A stretch of 24,145 nt of DNA. Source: a virus. Shown piece by piece: positions 1 through 7,165 of the stretch; the first letter of the stretch is position 1, and each line of letters opens with the position of its first letter. The notes below the pieces were generated by a model. The model was not told the origin of the DNA. It searched no databases and saw nothing but the letters and a program-made list of their open reading frames with translations. Location: IMG/VR virus record IMGVR_UViG_3300035670_004551, positions 1-24,145 of that record, one strand, 5' to 3'. A program made the translations under genes and the position numbers.

Positions 1-1
1 T

Positions 2-1153
2 AACTGGACCGACGTTTTGGCACCATCCACGCTGGGTACTGTTGGTTATAAGCCAACCATAAGTAATGTTACCGCCAGCAACATTACTACTAAAAACGCA
101 ACAATATCATGGAATTCAACAAATCAAACGACCTACCGCATTCAACTAGATTTTGGCGCAGTTGATACTGGAACAGTAACATCTGGAGTAACTTCAGTTG
201 TCATGTCTGTAGTTGGTAATGTTACTTATTTGGCGACGGTCACACTTGGAAATCAGTTTGGTTCAGTAGAGGGGTATGTAAGTTTTACCACCCCTGCCCC
301 CAGCCTTCCGGGGGCTCCATCTCTTAGCGCAGCCTTAAGCGGAACGACGGGAATAAATTTATCTTGGACAACACCCTCCGATGGTGGGGGCACAATCTCT
401 GGGTATCAGATTCAAAGGTCAACAACTGGACCGACTTCAGGATTTAACTTTGTTCAAAATACAACAGGTAATTCAATATCATTTTCTGGATTTATCTCCG
501 GCACCACCTATTGGCATAGAGTTGCCGCCCTCAATGAGGTAGGACCGGGCCCATGGTCAAATGCTCCATCAGTATTTATACCAACCGTTCCAGCCGCACC
601 CAGTCTTTCTAGCGGTCTAGTCGGAACAAACTCCATCAACCTTTCTTGGTCTTTAGGATCTGATGGGGGGAGTGCAATAACAACTCAACAACTAGAAAGA
701 TCTGTAAATGGCGGGACGTATGGTTTTCTAATAAATGTTGCTGTTGGGACAACCACATACTCTAACTCTGGTCTGTCGGCAGGGACCACATATTCGTACA
801 GAATGAGGGTTTTTAATGCAGTAGGTGCAAGTTCATATTCAAATACTACGTCCCGAACTACACCTACTGTTCCAGGGGCACCTAGTAGTGTTAGCGGAAC
901 TAAACTGACAAACACATCATTTAGGATAAATTGGGGGGCCGCGTCCTCAACGGGCGGAAGCCCAATAACTGGATATCAAGTAGAAAGGCAGAAGATAGGC
1001 GGTGTTAGTTGGACTGCTGTTGGAACATTTTCTGCCTCAACATTCCAGACAACAGTTTCAAATATTACGGGCGGAACTCACCAGGCCAGGGTAAGGGCAG
1101 TAAATGCCGTAGGGGTTAGTGCGTGGACAACATCGGCTACATTTAATGTATAA
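2..1153 (+). CDS. Fibronectin type III repeat tail protein, 5'-truncated by window edge
   Basis: The frame is open to the left edge with no stop, so this is the C-terminal part of a longer protein. A TTG at 17 is the first possible internal start but has no convincing ribosome site. About four FN3-like units can be read. Counting from the TTG they fall near residues 1-92, 97-187, 191-282 and 285-378. Each has the pattern of an early Pro, a central N/S-x-SW or INW strand, a G-Y-x-(I/V)-(Q/E)-R strand, and a closing R-V-x-A-x-N-x-V-G strand. FN3 repeats are common on phage tail tip and fibre proteins, where they help contact the host surface. The Thr/Ser/Gly-rich composition fits a virion-exposed protein. 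It probably ends a structural operon, since small accessory genes follow directly. The FN3 call is firm; the exact tail location is inferred. Confidence 0.85.
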   Translation, partial: NWTDVLAPSTLGTVGYKPTISNVTASNITTKNATISWNSTNQTTYRIQLDFGAVDTGTVTSGVTSVVMSVVGNVTYLATVTLGNQFGSVEGYVSFTTPAPSLPGAPSLSAALSGTTGINLSWTTPSDGGGTISGYQIQRSTTGPTSGFNFVQNTTGNSISFSGFISGTTYWHRVAALNEVGPGPWSNAPSVFIPTVPAAPSLSSGLVGTNSINLSWSLGSDGGSAITTQQLERSVNGGTYGFLINVAVGTTTYSNSGLSAGTTYSYRMRVFNAVGASSYSNTTSRTTPTVPGAPSSVSGTKLTNTSFRINWGAASSTGGSPITGYQVERQKIGGVSWTAVGTFSASTFQTTVSNITGGTHQARVRAVNAVGVSAWTTSATFNV

Positions 1154-1154
1154 T
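1149..1154 (+). promoter_or_regulatory. Possible -10 element (TATAAT) over the stop codon of the FN3 gene
   Basis: A perfect TATAAT is formed by the last GTA codon plus TAA plus T. It lies 29 bases before the ATG at 1178. A start of transcription about 7 bases downstream would leave a short leader holding the strong AAAGGAGGAG ribosome site. No good -35 is visible at the usual distance, so this is a weak call. Confidence 0.3.
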
Positions 1155-1177
1155 ATAAAATATCGAAAGGAGGAGTT

Positions 1178-1429
1178 ATGTCAGATTATCTAGAATTATC
1201 AGCACAAGAAAAAAAACAGGTGATTAAGTCACAATTAAAAAATATTCAATTAAATAAGTACGGCCTTGAATTAAACATTCTTCAAGAAAATTCTTTGCCA
1301 GACCCATCAGAAATTTTACTTGAAGCATTTTCTAATGAAATGCTACAATATTCGTTGAAAGAGCAAGTGCTAGAAAATAAATTGACTGAATTAAATATTC
1401 AGTATCCAGAAATAGAAGAGGAAATTTAA
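1178..1429 (+). CDS. Small acidic helical protein, unknown function
   Basis: This is an 83-residue protein that I do not recognise. Its start is secure because a near-ideal Shine-Dalgarno (AAAGGAGGAG) ends a few bases before the ATG. The sequence is rich in Glu, Leu, Lys and Gln, has no cysteine or membrane segment, and looks almost wholly alpha-helical, with a very acidic C-terminus (EEEI). Its stop overlaps the start of the next gene (TAATG), so the two are probably translated together. Its place just after a tail-fibre-type gene suggests a minor virion or tail-assembly accessory protein, but that is inference from position only. Confidence 0.7.
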   Translation: MSDYLELSAQEKKQVIKSQLKNIQLNKYGLELNILQENSLPDPSEILLEAFSNEMLQYSLKEQVLENKLTELNIQYPEIEEEI

Positions 1430-1599
1430 TGTCAACAACACTAGAACTTATTGTTCAAGAACTTCAACAGCGTATTGGTCAGATGACCAGCGACTATGAA
1501 ACAAAACTAGCAGTAATGAAGGCTCAGGCTACTGAACAAATTCAGGCCAGAGATAAGAAAATTATCGAACTTGAGGCTAAATTAGATGGCGAGAATTAA
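1429..1599 (+). CDS. 56-residue coiled-coil protein
   Basis: This short gene begins with an ATG overlapping the preceding stop (TAATG) and runs 56 codons to a TAA that lies inside the next gene. The product is a continuous predicted helix with Leu/Ile/Met spaced in heptad fashion (LELIVQELQQRIGQM near residues 5-19, then KIIELEAKL near the end), so a coiled coil is likely. Overlap at both ends (1 base upstream, 14 bases downstream) and the absence of any gap for it to be spacer argue that it is a real gene. Its function is unknown. The neighbouring tail genes suggest a small structural or assembly factor. Confidence 0.65.
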   Translation: MSTTLELIVQELQQRIGQMTSDYETKLAVMKAQATEQIQARDKKIIELEAKLDGEN

Positions 1600-2020
1600 T
1601 ACGATTTCAGACGGACAGCCGTTTACTTACCAACTTCTGAATCAAATCATTCAATCTATTAATGATATTAAAGAGCCAGAGGAAGGTAATGAAGAACTTA
1701 TTGAAATTAGAGGGCCTGAAACAAGTAATTCTAAAAATAAACCGCTGGTAATATTTGACTCAGATACGCTAACTATTCCAGAAAATCAAACCTCTCAAAA
1801 CGCAACACGGGCGTTTCGTGGAGGCGGATTTAATAGCAACCCAATAGTGATAGCCACCCTAGTTGACCCAGAAGCAGGCGGAACAGTACCAATTGGCTAT
1901 CTTATTGTTACTAAAGTAACTAATAATAATTTTACCTATAGAGTAAAACTATTGAGAAAGCGTACCAAGAGTACCAACGTAGAAATTAATTATGTTGCTT
2001 TTGGAACTACATCTAAATAG
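1586..2020 (+). CDS. H-type-lectin-like tail accessory protein
   Basis: The product is 144 residues. The first 35 or so form a helical segment (QPFTYQLLNQIIQSINDIK). The C-terminal 90 residues read like the H-type lectin fold seen on some phage fibres: a strand with F-x-x-x-P-x-V-I-A (near 83-91), then a variable loop, then F-x-Y-R-V-K, and a closing V-x-I-N-Y-V-A-F-G strand near 131-139. H-lectins bind sugars or act as trimeric fibre tips, so a host-recognition or tail decoration role is plausible. The gene overlaps the coiled-coil gene before it. The domain match rests on strand pattern only and is tentative; presence of the gene is not in doubt. Confidence 0.65.
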   Translation: MARINTISDGQPFTYQLLNQIIQSINDIKEPEEGNEELIEIRGPETSNSKNKPLVIFDSDTLTIPENQTSQNATRAFRGGGFNSNPIVIATLVDPEAGGTVPIGYLIVTKVTNNNFTYRVKLLRKRTKSTNVEINYVAFGTTSK

Positions 2021-2023
2021 TTA

Positions 2024-2488
2024 ATGTCTGGATACAATTTAATATCTTCCGACCACCCAAAATCTATTAATGGGTTTTATTATGAGCATATCCTTATTAT
2101 GGAAAAATATCTTGGTCGGAAGTTAGAAAAATATGAATCTGTCCACCATATTAATGAAATAAAAACAGATAATAGATTAGAGAATCTTTTTGTATGCCAC
2201 CGCCGAGAACATGATAAGGCACATGGTATGAAAACTGTATCTATGTATAAACTTAATCAATCATGGATTAAAAAGACATGTAAGTATTGTGGGATGGATT
2301 TTTATGGATCTCCGTCCATAATGAAGAACAGAGTAAAATGTAGGTCCACTTGCAAGGCCATAAAGATTGACAAGACCTGTGGCTGGTGTGGTAAGATTTA
2401 CACCGTTCCCGTAATTAAAGAACATTTATGGGACTTTTGCTCACGAATATGCCGACGAAAGGCGAACAATGACACAAGCAAAAAATGA
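2024..2488 (+). CDS. HNH homing-type endonuclease with C-terminal zinc fingers
   Basis: This 154-residue protein has an HNH nuclease core: H41-H42 (VHHINE), then the D/N-rich turn N50-R-L-E-N54-L, followed by H63 and H67. That is the usual order of the beta-beta-alpha-metal site in HNH_3-type homing endonucleases. It continues into two Cys4 units, C86/C89/C106/C110 and C119/C122/C139/C143, likely zinc fingers for DNA binding. Free-standing HNH enzymes cut a site in related phages lacking the gene and so spread. The gene sits between tail and early genes and its end overlaps the next gene by 20 bases, as expected of a mobile insertion tolerated at a gene junction. No intron ends are evident around it. 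The ATG at 2024 lies 3 bases after the previous stop, with only a weak ribosome site. Confidence 0.85.
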   Translation: MSGYNLISSDHPKSINGFYYEHILIMEKYLGRKLEKYESVHHINEIKTDNRLENLFVCHRREHDKAHGMKTVSMYKLNQSWIKKTCKYCGMDFYGSPSIMKNRVKCRSTCKAIKIDKTCGWCGKIYTVPVIKEHLWDFCSRICRRKANNDTSKK

Positions 2489-3233
2489 TCTTAAGTGGAT
2501 GATGGTTTCAGATGTACATTTTCCTCGTCATGACCCTCGCAAGGTAGAACTTTTCCTTAAGGTTATGAAGTGGATGAAGCCAGATGCCGTGGATCTACTT
2601 GGCGATATTGACGATGCTGACTCCACCAGCCGCTGGGCGGCTGATAAGCCAGCAGAGATGTCAGTATCAATTAATGATGGAGGTGTAGATGGAACACGAA
2701 AATTCCTTCAAGATATCAGGGCTATCGTCCCGAAGGCTGATTGCCATTTTCATGACGGGAATCATGGTTGGACTCGTCATGGGGACTATCTATCAAAGAA
2801 GGCCCCAGCCTTTCTAGATGTAGTTACACCCGATTCACTTTACGAATATTCTAAGGTTGGCTTTGAGTGGCACCTATACCAAGATCCGCCAGTAAAAAGG
2901 TTTGGTGACATGTATGGTCATCACGGGGAATCAATTTCAAAACATTCTGGAGAATCGGTTCGTAATGATGTCAACAACTGGGGCGTTTCTCTTGTGCGCG
3001 GACATTCACACCGCATGGGTGCTTACTTCCAAACATATAATCTAAGTGGGCAAGAATTGCGCGGATATGAAATTGGTCATCTATGCGATGAAAGTCAAAT
3101 GGATTATTCTATTCAGAAGAATTGGCAGGCGGGGTTTGCTATTGCCCATGTAGTAAATGATTATCCACACATGCAGTTGATCCAAATTCATGACTATACC
3201 TGTGTGGTAGATGGAAAGGTCTTTACCGCATAA
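2469..3233 (+). CDS. Metallophosphoesterase (calcineurin-like)
   Basis: The 254-residue product carries the ordered metal-binding motifs of calcineurin-like phosphoesterases: D15-x-H17 (SDVHFP), G45-D-I-D-D49, G97-N-H99, the H151-H152 pair, and G178-H-S-H181. All expected ligands are present, so an active dinuclear metal enzyme is likely. Phage members of this superfamily include DNA repair nucleases of the SbcD/Mre11 kind and protein or nucleotide phosphatases. There is no SbcC partner and the length fits a stand-alone enzyme, so the substrate is open. The start overlaps the HNH gene and is preceded by AAAGG. The stop (TAATG) overlaps the next ATG, so it heads the early operon. Confidence 0.85.
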   Translation: MTQAKNDLKWMMVSDVHFPRHDPRKVELFLKVMKWMKPDAVDLLGDIDDADSTSRWAADKPAEMSVSINDGGVDGTRKFLQDIRAIVPKADCHFHDGNHGWTRHGDYLSKKAPAFLDVVTPDSLYEYSKVGFEWHLYQDPPVKRFGDMYGHHGESISKHSGESVRNDVNNWGVSLVRGHSHRMGAYFQTYNLSGQELRGYEIGHLCDESQMDYSIQKNWQAGFAIAHVVNDYPHMQLIQIHDYTCVVDGKVFTA

Positions 3234-3424
3234 TGTTGTGCAAAAAATGTGACGGTAAAGTGATGGTGGATCGCACACTAGGATCTGATATCCATGTTGA
3301 ATTATACTGTTTACGTTGTGGTAAAAGATGGTCACTAAGATATCCTGAAAAGTATGGAGGCTTCGGACGATGGATAATGAAGAAAGAAACTCTGTATCTG
3401 ACGGGAAGAGATATGGGGTACTAA
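3233..3424 (+). CDS. Small zinc-ribbon protein
   Basis: The 63-residue product has two cysteine knuckles, C3-x2-C6 and C26-x2-C29, spaced as in a zinc ribbon, followed by an aromatic and basic tail. The ATG overlaps the metallophosphoesterase stop (TAATG), and the next gene starts 54 bases before its end. Such ribbons in phages may bind DNA, RNA polymerase or ribosomes; which applies here cannot be told. The long overlap with the next gene is unusual, but both frames have good starts. Confidence 0.65.
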   Translation: MLCKKCDGKVMVDRTLGSDIHVELYCLRCGKRWSLRYPEKYGGFGRWIMKKETLYLTGRDMGY

Positions 3425-3903
3425 AAACTCCTAAACGCCGCCGAAAAATATTTATTAATGGCGAACTTCATCACATCATTCATATAAATATTCCAGCAGA
3501 TGTTGCTACTACATGGAATTTTATCCAAGACAAAATGATTAGATATCCGTATAAAACTATGAAAAAGCACGCCAAGAAAGCATATCTTATTAATGAGGTG
3601 GCTAAAATGGTTAGTCGTCACCCAGAGAGAATAAGAATTGCGATAACTGCTGGAAATATTAAAAGGCCGCAGCAGTCTGGCCCTAACGGTAAATTTTATT
3701 TTAATGAAGATGACATTTTAGACATTCAAGACTATTTTGCCAATGTTCATTACGGTCGTCCAAGAAAAGATGGTGCTATAACTCCTTTGCATAGAACCGT
3801 GACAAAGGACGAGGTAGATGCTAGACTTGGACGCAGGGACGTTCTCTATGTCCAAACAGAAAGCGGAGAATATATTCCTGTGTGGAGGACGGTAGATTTT
3901 TAA
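3370..3903 (+). CDS. Winged-helix (MerR/excisionase-like) DNA-binding protein
   Basis: The 177-residue product has a basic N-terminal part (KTPKRRRK). It is followed by a helical stretch and a winged-helix-like segment at about residues 70-115: YLINEVAKMVSRHPERIRI, then a wing containing N-G-K-F-Y-F, then E-D-D-I-L-D-I-Q-D-Y-F. This order (helix, recognition helix, beta wing, helix) is that of MerR/excisionase-type folds. A role as a transcription regulator or replication-site binder is possible given its place before the replication genes. The chosen ATG has GGAGG nine bases upstream. Its last TAA overlaps the next ATG. The fold is a moderate-confidence inference; the target is unknown. Confidence 0.6.
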   Translation: MDNEERNSVSDGKRYGVLKTPKRRRKIFINGELHHIIHINIPADVATTWNFIQDKMIRYPYKTMKKHAKKAYLINEVAKMVSRHPERIRIAITAGNIKRPQQSGPNGKFYFNEDDILDIQDYFANVHYGRPRKDGAITPLHRTVTKDEVDARLGRRDVLYVQTESGEYIPVWRTVDF

Positions 3904-4214
3904 TGGGTAAAAAGAAAACTGAAGAAGAGCAACTTGTAGATTTTATCGGAGAGACCATATCTACTGAAAGTGCATTACTTGCCTGTGCAATAACAATTAT
4001 GCGTGCAGGAAATATTGCAAAAAATAAAGAAAGCGCAGATGACTTGCTTAATGTAGCAAAGGCATGGTACGATCTAGCAAGATATTTGGGCGGGGAGGAA
4101 GAGGATAAACCTAACCCCATTGGATTTACTAGTACATTGGAGACATTAGATGAACCAGGAGATGAGCCCGACACGGGTGAAAGTGGGACTGAAGTTCGTA
4201 AGAAATCTCGGTAA
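3903..4214 (+). CDS. Helical protein with acidic tail, unknown function
   Basis: The 103-residue product starts at the ATG that overlaps the previous stop (TAATG). A GTG 21 bases upstream is in frame but lies inside the neighbour, and GGAGG there serves the ATG better. The central part (residues about 15-65) is helical and hydrophobic in places (ALLACAITIMRAGNIA) but too short and interrupted to be a clear membrane segment. The last 35 residues are acidic and Pro/Gly-rich, likely disordered. I do not recognise the family. Neighbouring genes suggest an early or replication accessory role. Confidence 0.6.
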   Translation: MGKKKTEEEQLVDFIGETISTESALLACAITIMRAGNIAKNKESADDLLNVAKAWYDLARYLGGEEEDKPNPIGFTSTLETLDEPGDEPDTGESGTEVRKKSR

Positions 4215-4368
4215 CTATGAAAATATCCATGTAGATCTGGGAGTTGAAGACTATGTTCGTAATACCGAAACAGTTTCTCAGGCAATGGATAGAGTGTATG
4301 ATTTTGTAGAAGAGCAACTTGTCCGCCGCGTGCAAGAGATTGAGGCAGATTTAAGTGGCAGCAAATAA
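4150..4368 (+). CDS. Small conserved-looking phage protein, unknown function
   Basis: The 72-residue product has a beta-strand-like start (VKVGLKFVRNLGNYENIHVDLG, split here by a turn) followed by a long amphipathic helix ending in ADLSGSK. This strand-strand-helix layout appears in small proteins in replication regions of several phages, but I cannot assign a function. The ATG at 4150 has GGAG nine bases upstream. It overlaps the previous gene by 65 bases, which is large, so the true start could be further in, although no better ribosome site is seen there. Confidence 0.6.
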   Translation: MNQEMSPTRVKVGLKFVRNLGNYENIHVDLGVEDYVRNTETVSQAMDRVYDFVEEQLVRRVQEIEADLSGSK

Positions 4369-4693
4369 GAATGACAAAGACGCATACTCATTGCTATCAG
4401 AATATTCTAGGCTATATCAGATAAGATATAGCCAGACTCCTGTTATTAACAAGTATAAGGAGAAGTGGGGGATGTCCTCACTAGTTGAAGATTTTGGTAG
4501 AGAGGGCGTATCAAGAACTCTTGCCTATTATTTTAAAACTAATCGTGAGGGCCATTCTTTGTCCTGGTTCTATAATAATTTTTCCAATGTACATTTGTCT
4601 AGACTTGCCTCAGAAAAGGATGATAAAATCAGGGCGGCGGCAAGAGCAAAGACTCGTCAACTAAGAGCGGAGTATCTAAATGGCCTATCTTGA
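4355..4693 (+). CDS. Helical protein before the helicase, possible helicase loader
   Basis: The 112-residue product starts with GTG (GAGG about nine bases upstream). It is all-helical by composition, with a conserved-looking aromatic core (LAYYFKT, LSWFYNNF) and a strongly basic C-terminus (RAAARAKTRQLRAEY). Its stop lies 14 bases inside the DnaB-type helicase gene. Small helical proteins directly upstream of phage replicative helicases are often helicase loaders, so that role is suggested by position and composition only. No ATPase motif is present, so a DnaC-type loader is excluded. Confidence 0.6.
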   Translation: MAANKNDKDAYSLLSEYSRLYQIRYSQTPVINKYKEKWGMSSLVEDFGREGVSRTLAYYFKTNREGHSLSWFYNNFSNVHLSRLASEKDDKIRAAARAKTRQLRAEYLNGLS

Positions 4694-5903
4694 AGAAGTA
4701 GAAGTAATCTCATCAGTATGTAAGAATAAGGATATTCATGTCCTCTTCGACAACAACGCAGATGAACTTATTAAAGACTGCTCAGATGTTTGGCTATTTA
4801 TTAAAGACTACTATGATCAGACCAGAGAGATCCCTGACGCCGACCTTGTTGCCACCCGCTTCCGCGATTTCGATCCAGTAGAATCTGGTCCCACCGTCTA
4901 CCATATGGATAAGTTGCGTCAGGCCTACCTTGACGAGTCCATTAGACTTTCTTTGCGAAAGACTGCTCAGATGGTTAATGAAAATGAGACAACAAAGGCC
5001 CTACAGGAACTTTCTAAAGATGTTGCAAAGATGGCTCGCATTGGAGCCAAGGTAAGAGATATTGACGTAACAGATGTAGAGAATGCTCTGGCGTATTTTG
5101 AGAAGACCAGAAAGTCGGCGGAGAACGGCGAGGTAGGCATTAAAACTGATATCACCTCATTTGATGTATGCCTTCCTATGGGTATTGCTAAGGGGCAGTT
5201 GGGCATTTTGCTTGCCTATCCCGCGATTGGCAAGAGTTGGTTGGCCTTGTACTTTGCAGTACAAGCCTGGAAGCACGGCTATAAGCCCATGGTGATTAGT
5301 CTTGAGATGACTGAGTATGAGGTTCGTAATAGAATTTTTACTATTATTGGTGATGGATTTTTCAGCCATCGCGCTCTCAGCGCGGGGAGAGTGAGTGATA
5401 ATGAGTTTAAATTATGGGCGGAAAAAACATTAGAGAATAAACAACCATTTAAGATTGTATCTAATGATACTGGTGCAGAGATGACGCCTAATCTAATTGC
5501 TTCTAAGATCGATCAGTACCAGCCAGATATCGTCATCGTTGACTACCTACAGTTGATGACTGATAATTCTGGAACCTCACAAAATGAAACTGTCAAGATC
5601 AAAAATCTTTCTAGAGAATTAAAACTGCTTGCTATTTCTCAGCAATTGCCTATTCTTGCAATTGCGTCTGCCACGCCCGATGATTCTACAGATTTAGAGT
5701 CTGTTCCACAACTTGGTCAGGTTGCATGGTCACGACAGATAGCCTATGATGCAGACTGGGTTTTAAGTATGGGTAGAAAGGCTAATTCAGATATTTTAGA
5801 GGCGGCGTTTAGAAAAAATAGACACGGATATATGGGCGACTTCTATCTAGAGATAGATTTTGACAAAGGAATCTTTAAGGAAATATTAGATCCAATTGAA
5901 TAG
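4680..5903 (+). CDS. dnaB: Replicative DnaB-type DNA helicase
   Basis: The 407-residue product has the RecA-like core of the DnaB/gp4 helicase family: Walker A at 179-186 (AYPAIGKS, an A-for-G variant of the usual glycine start), the H1a strand V-I-S-L-E-M at 205-210, and Walker B/H3 with I-V-I-V-D288-Y-L-Q-L. The first 130 residues form the helical domain that binds primase in DnaB proteins. It would unwind the replication fork as a hexamer. It lies directly upstream of the primase region and its start overlaps the previous gene, consistent with one replication operon. The C-terminus (FRKNRHGYMGDFYLEIDF) matches the arginine-finger end of the family. The annotation is secure. Confidence 0.93.
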   Translation: MAYLEEVEVISSVCKNKDIHVLFDNNADELIKDCSDVWLFIKDYYDQTREIPDADLVATRFRDFDPVESGPTVYHMDKLRQAYLDESIRLSLRKTAQMVNENETTKALQELSKDVAKMARIGAKVRDIDVTDVENALAYFEKTRKSAENGEVGIKTDITSFDVCLPMGIAKGQLGILLAYPAIGKSWLALYFAVQAWKHGYKPMVISLEMTEYEVRNRIFTIIGDGFFSHRALSAGRVSDNEFKLWAEKTLENKQPFKIVSNDTGAEMTPNLIASKIDQYQPDIVIVDYLQLMTDNSGTSQNETVKIKNLSRELKLLAISQQLPILAIASATPDDSTDLESVPQLGQVAWSRQIAYDADWVLSMGRKANSDILEAAFRKNRHGYMGDFYLEIDFDKGIFKEILDPIE

Positions 5904-5914
5904 TCAACAAACGG

Positions 5915-5920
5915 TATAAT
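5915..5920 (+). promoter_or_regulatory. Candidate leaderless promoter -10 (GGTATAAT) before the ORF at 5927
   Basis: A perfect TATAAT ends 6 bases before the A of the ATG at 5927. Transcription starting 7 bases after the hexamer would begin at the start codon itself. There is no Shine-Dalgarno in the interval (GTATTT). This is the spacing of leaderless genes, which are common in actinobacteria. A TTGAAT lies upstream but only 13 bases away, so the -35 is poor. Confidence 0.45.
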
Positions 5921-5926
5921 GTATTT

Positions 5927-6229
5927 ATGTCATTTGTGGGACACAAAAGAATAAAAGAATTTCATATAGACGGCCTCATTGAGGATGATTCCGCTATTCC
6001 CAAAGTAAGGGAAAGATATGAAACTATTCTTGTAGACATGATGAGATCAAATGGTTATGTCCCCCACCTTGACGTAGATCCTGCTTTTAGCCTAGAATAT
6101 AAGGATGACAAGTACACCTTCTTGTTGACAATTTATGGAGTATATGTTGGAAGGGCTAAAGCACAATGTTATCTGGCGGTAAGCGGAAACAATCTCATCC
6201 CGATGAATACTACACATCGGGACAAATAG
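5927..6229 (+). CDS. Hypothetical protein between helicase and primase
   Basis: The 100-residue product is unrecognised. It has a basic N-terminus (GHKRIKEFHIDG), an alpha segment with VRERYETILVDMMRSNGYVP, and then several beta-like strands (AFSLEYKDDKYTFLLTIYGVYVG). It could be a small alpha/beta nucleic-acid-associated protein. It is the first gene after a 23-base gap that carries a -10 element, and it lacks a ribosome site, so it may be made from a leaderless mRNA. Its last 64 bases overlap the primase start. Confidence 0.65.
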   Translation: MSFVGHKRIKEFHIDGLIEDDSAIPKVRERYETILVDMMRSNGYVPHLDVDPAFSLEYKDDKYTFLLTIYGVYVGRAKAQCYLAVSGNNLIPMNTTHRDK

Positions 6230-7116
6230 CATCAATACTTCAGTCCTGCGACATAAAGGTCGGCGGAGAAATCGACACACACTTTCTTTTGTTCTGCCCC
6301 TTTCACTATAATATCCATACCCCCGCCTGTGAAATAGATAAGACCAACGGGATGTTTATCTGTTTTTCATGTGGTGATTCAGGCTCTATCATAGATATGG
6401 TAATGAAAACGACGAATAGAAACTACTTTGAGGCCAGCCGACTTATACATTCAAAGCGAGACTCAGTAGATATTGAGCGGGTGGTGCAGGAGGCAATAGA
6501 CACATCACTAGACCATCCAGAATTTGATATAGAAACCATTGAAAGACTACACAATAACCTGTTGAATGATCAAAGGGCAAAAGAATACTTCTACTCAAGA
6601 AATATCCTTGATGAGTCATTCATTAATTTTAAATTAGGTTATTCAGACAAACAGGATATGGTTGTAGTCCCCGTGTTTGATGAATTTAGTAGATGCCTTG
6701 GGTTCGTCGCTAGATCAGTAGAGGGAAAGTCTTTTAAGAACAGCGTTGGTTTACCTAAGAGCAAGTTATTGTTTAATCTTAATAAAGTTAAGAGATCATC
6801 TATTATTGTGGTCGAATCATCTTTCGATGTTATTAGATTAAACCAGGCTGGATTTAATGCTGTGGCAACTCTTGGTGCCACAGTAAGTAGGACTCAGATT
6901 CACTTGCTTCAGCAGTACGCAAAGAGTATTATTGTGTGTCCAGATGCCGATGATGCTGGTAAGAAAATGGTAGATAGAATTGTCGGCGGGGTAAAGAATA
7001 AGATCATAGAGGTAGTATCTCTTACAGGAGCAAAAGATGTAGGAGATCTATCTGACCAGGAAATGAAAGATTTATTTAATAAATATTCTGGAAATACTTT
7101 AATTTTAGCGGTATAA
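6166..7116 (+). CDS. dnaG: DnaG-type DNA primase (zinc-binding plus TOPRIM)
   Basis: The 316-residue product has a CHC2 zinc-binding domain (C44-x2-H47, then C66-x2-C69) and a TOPRIM catalytic domain with E217 (VVESSFD), the G-A-T segment after it, and the D260-A-D262-D263 metal triad (PDADDAG). It would lay RNA primers for the fork. It is about half the length of cellular DnaG, lacking most of the RNA-polymerase N-subdomain and the C-terminal helicase-binding domain, as is common in phages. The start is uncertain because the ATG lies 64 bases inside the preceding gene; the zinc domain begins soon after, so little room exists for a later start. Its final GTA-TAA supplies a -10 element for the next gene. 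Confidence 0.92.
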   Translation: MLSGGKRKQSHPDEYYTSGQIASILQSCDIKVGGEIDTHFLLFCPFHYNIHTPACEIDKTNGMFICFSCGDSGSIIDMVMKTTNRNYFEASRLIHSKRDSVDIERVVQEAIDTSLDHPEFDIETIERLHNNLLNDQRAKEYFYSRNILDESFINFKLGYSDKQDMVVVPVFDEFSRCLGFVARSVEGKSFKNSVGLPKSKLLFNLNKVKRSSIIVVESSFDVIRLNQAGFNAVATLGATVSRTQIHLLQQYAKSIIVCPDADDAGKKMVDRIVGGVKNKIIEVVSLTGAKDVGDLSDQEMKDLFNKYSGNTLILAV

Positions 7117-7117
7117 T
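7112..7117 (+). promoter_or_regulatory. Candidate promoter -10 (GGTATAAT) before the SSB gene
   Basis: The hexamer is made from the last GTA-TAA-T of the primase gene and lies 48 bases before the ATG at 7166. The leader contains CATTTATAG, which recurs in two other leaders, and a GGAG ribosome site. The -35 region is poor. Confidence 0.45.
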
Positions 7118-7165
7118 ATACACATCGGCCCATTTATAGGGTCAAATACTTCTAGGAGAAATGAT

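Noticed and set aside
685-915. ORFs on the minus strand, here and throughout
   Set aside because: They lie opposite clear + strand genes, lack ribosome sites and have no recognisable domains; they are shadows.
3882-3903. GTG start at 3882 for the gene after the winged-helix protein
   Set aside because: The ATG at 3903 overlaps the previous stop in the TAATG way common here and is better spaced from GGAGG.
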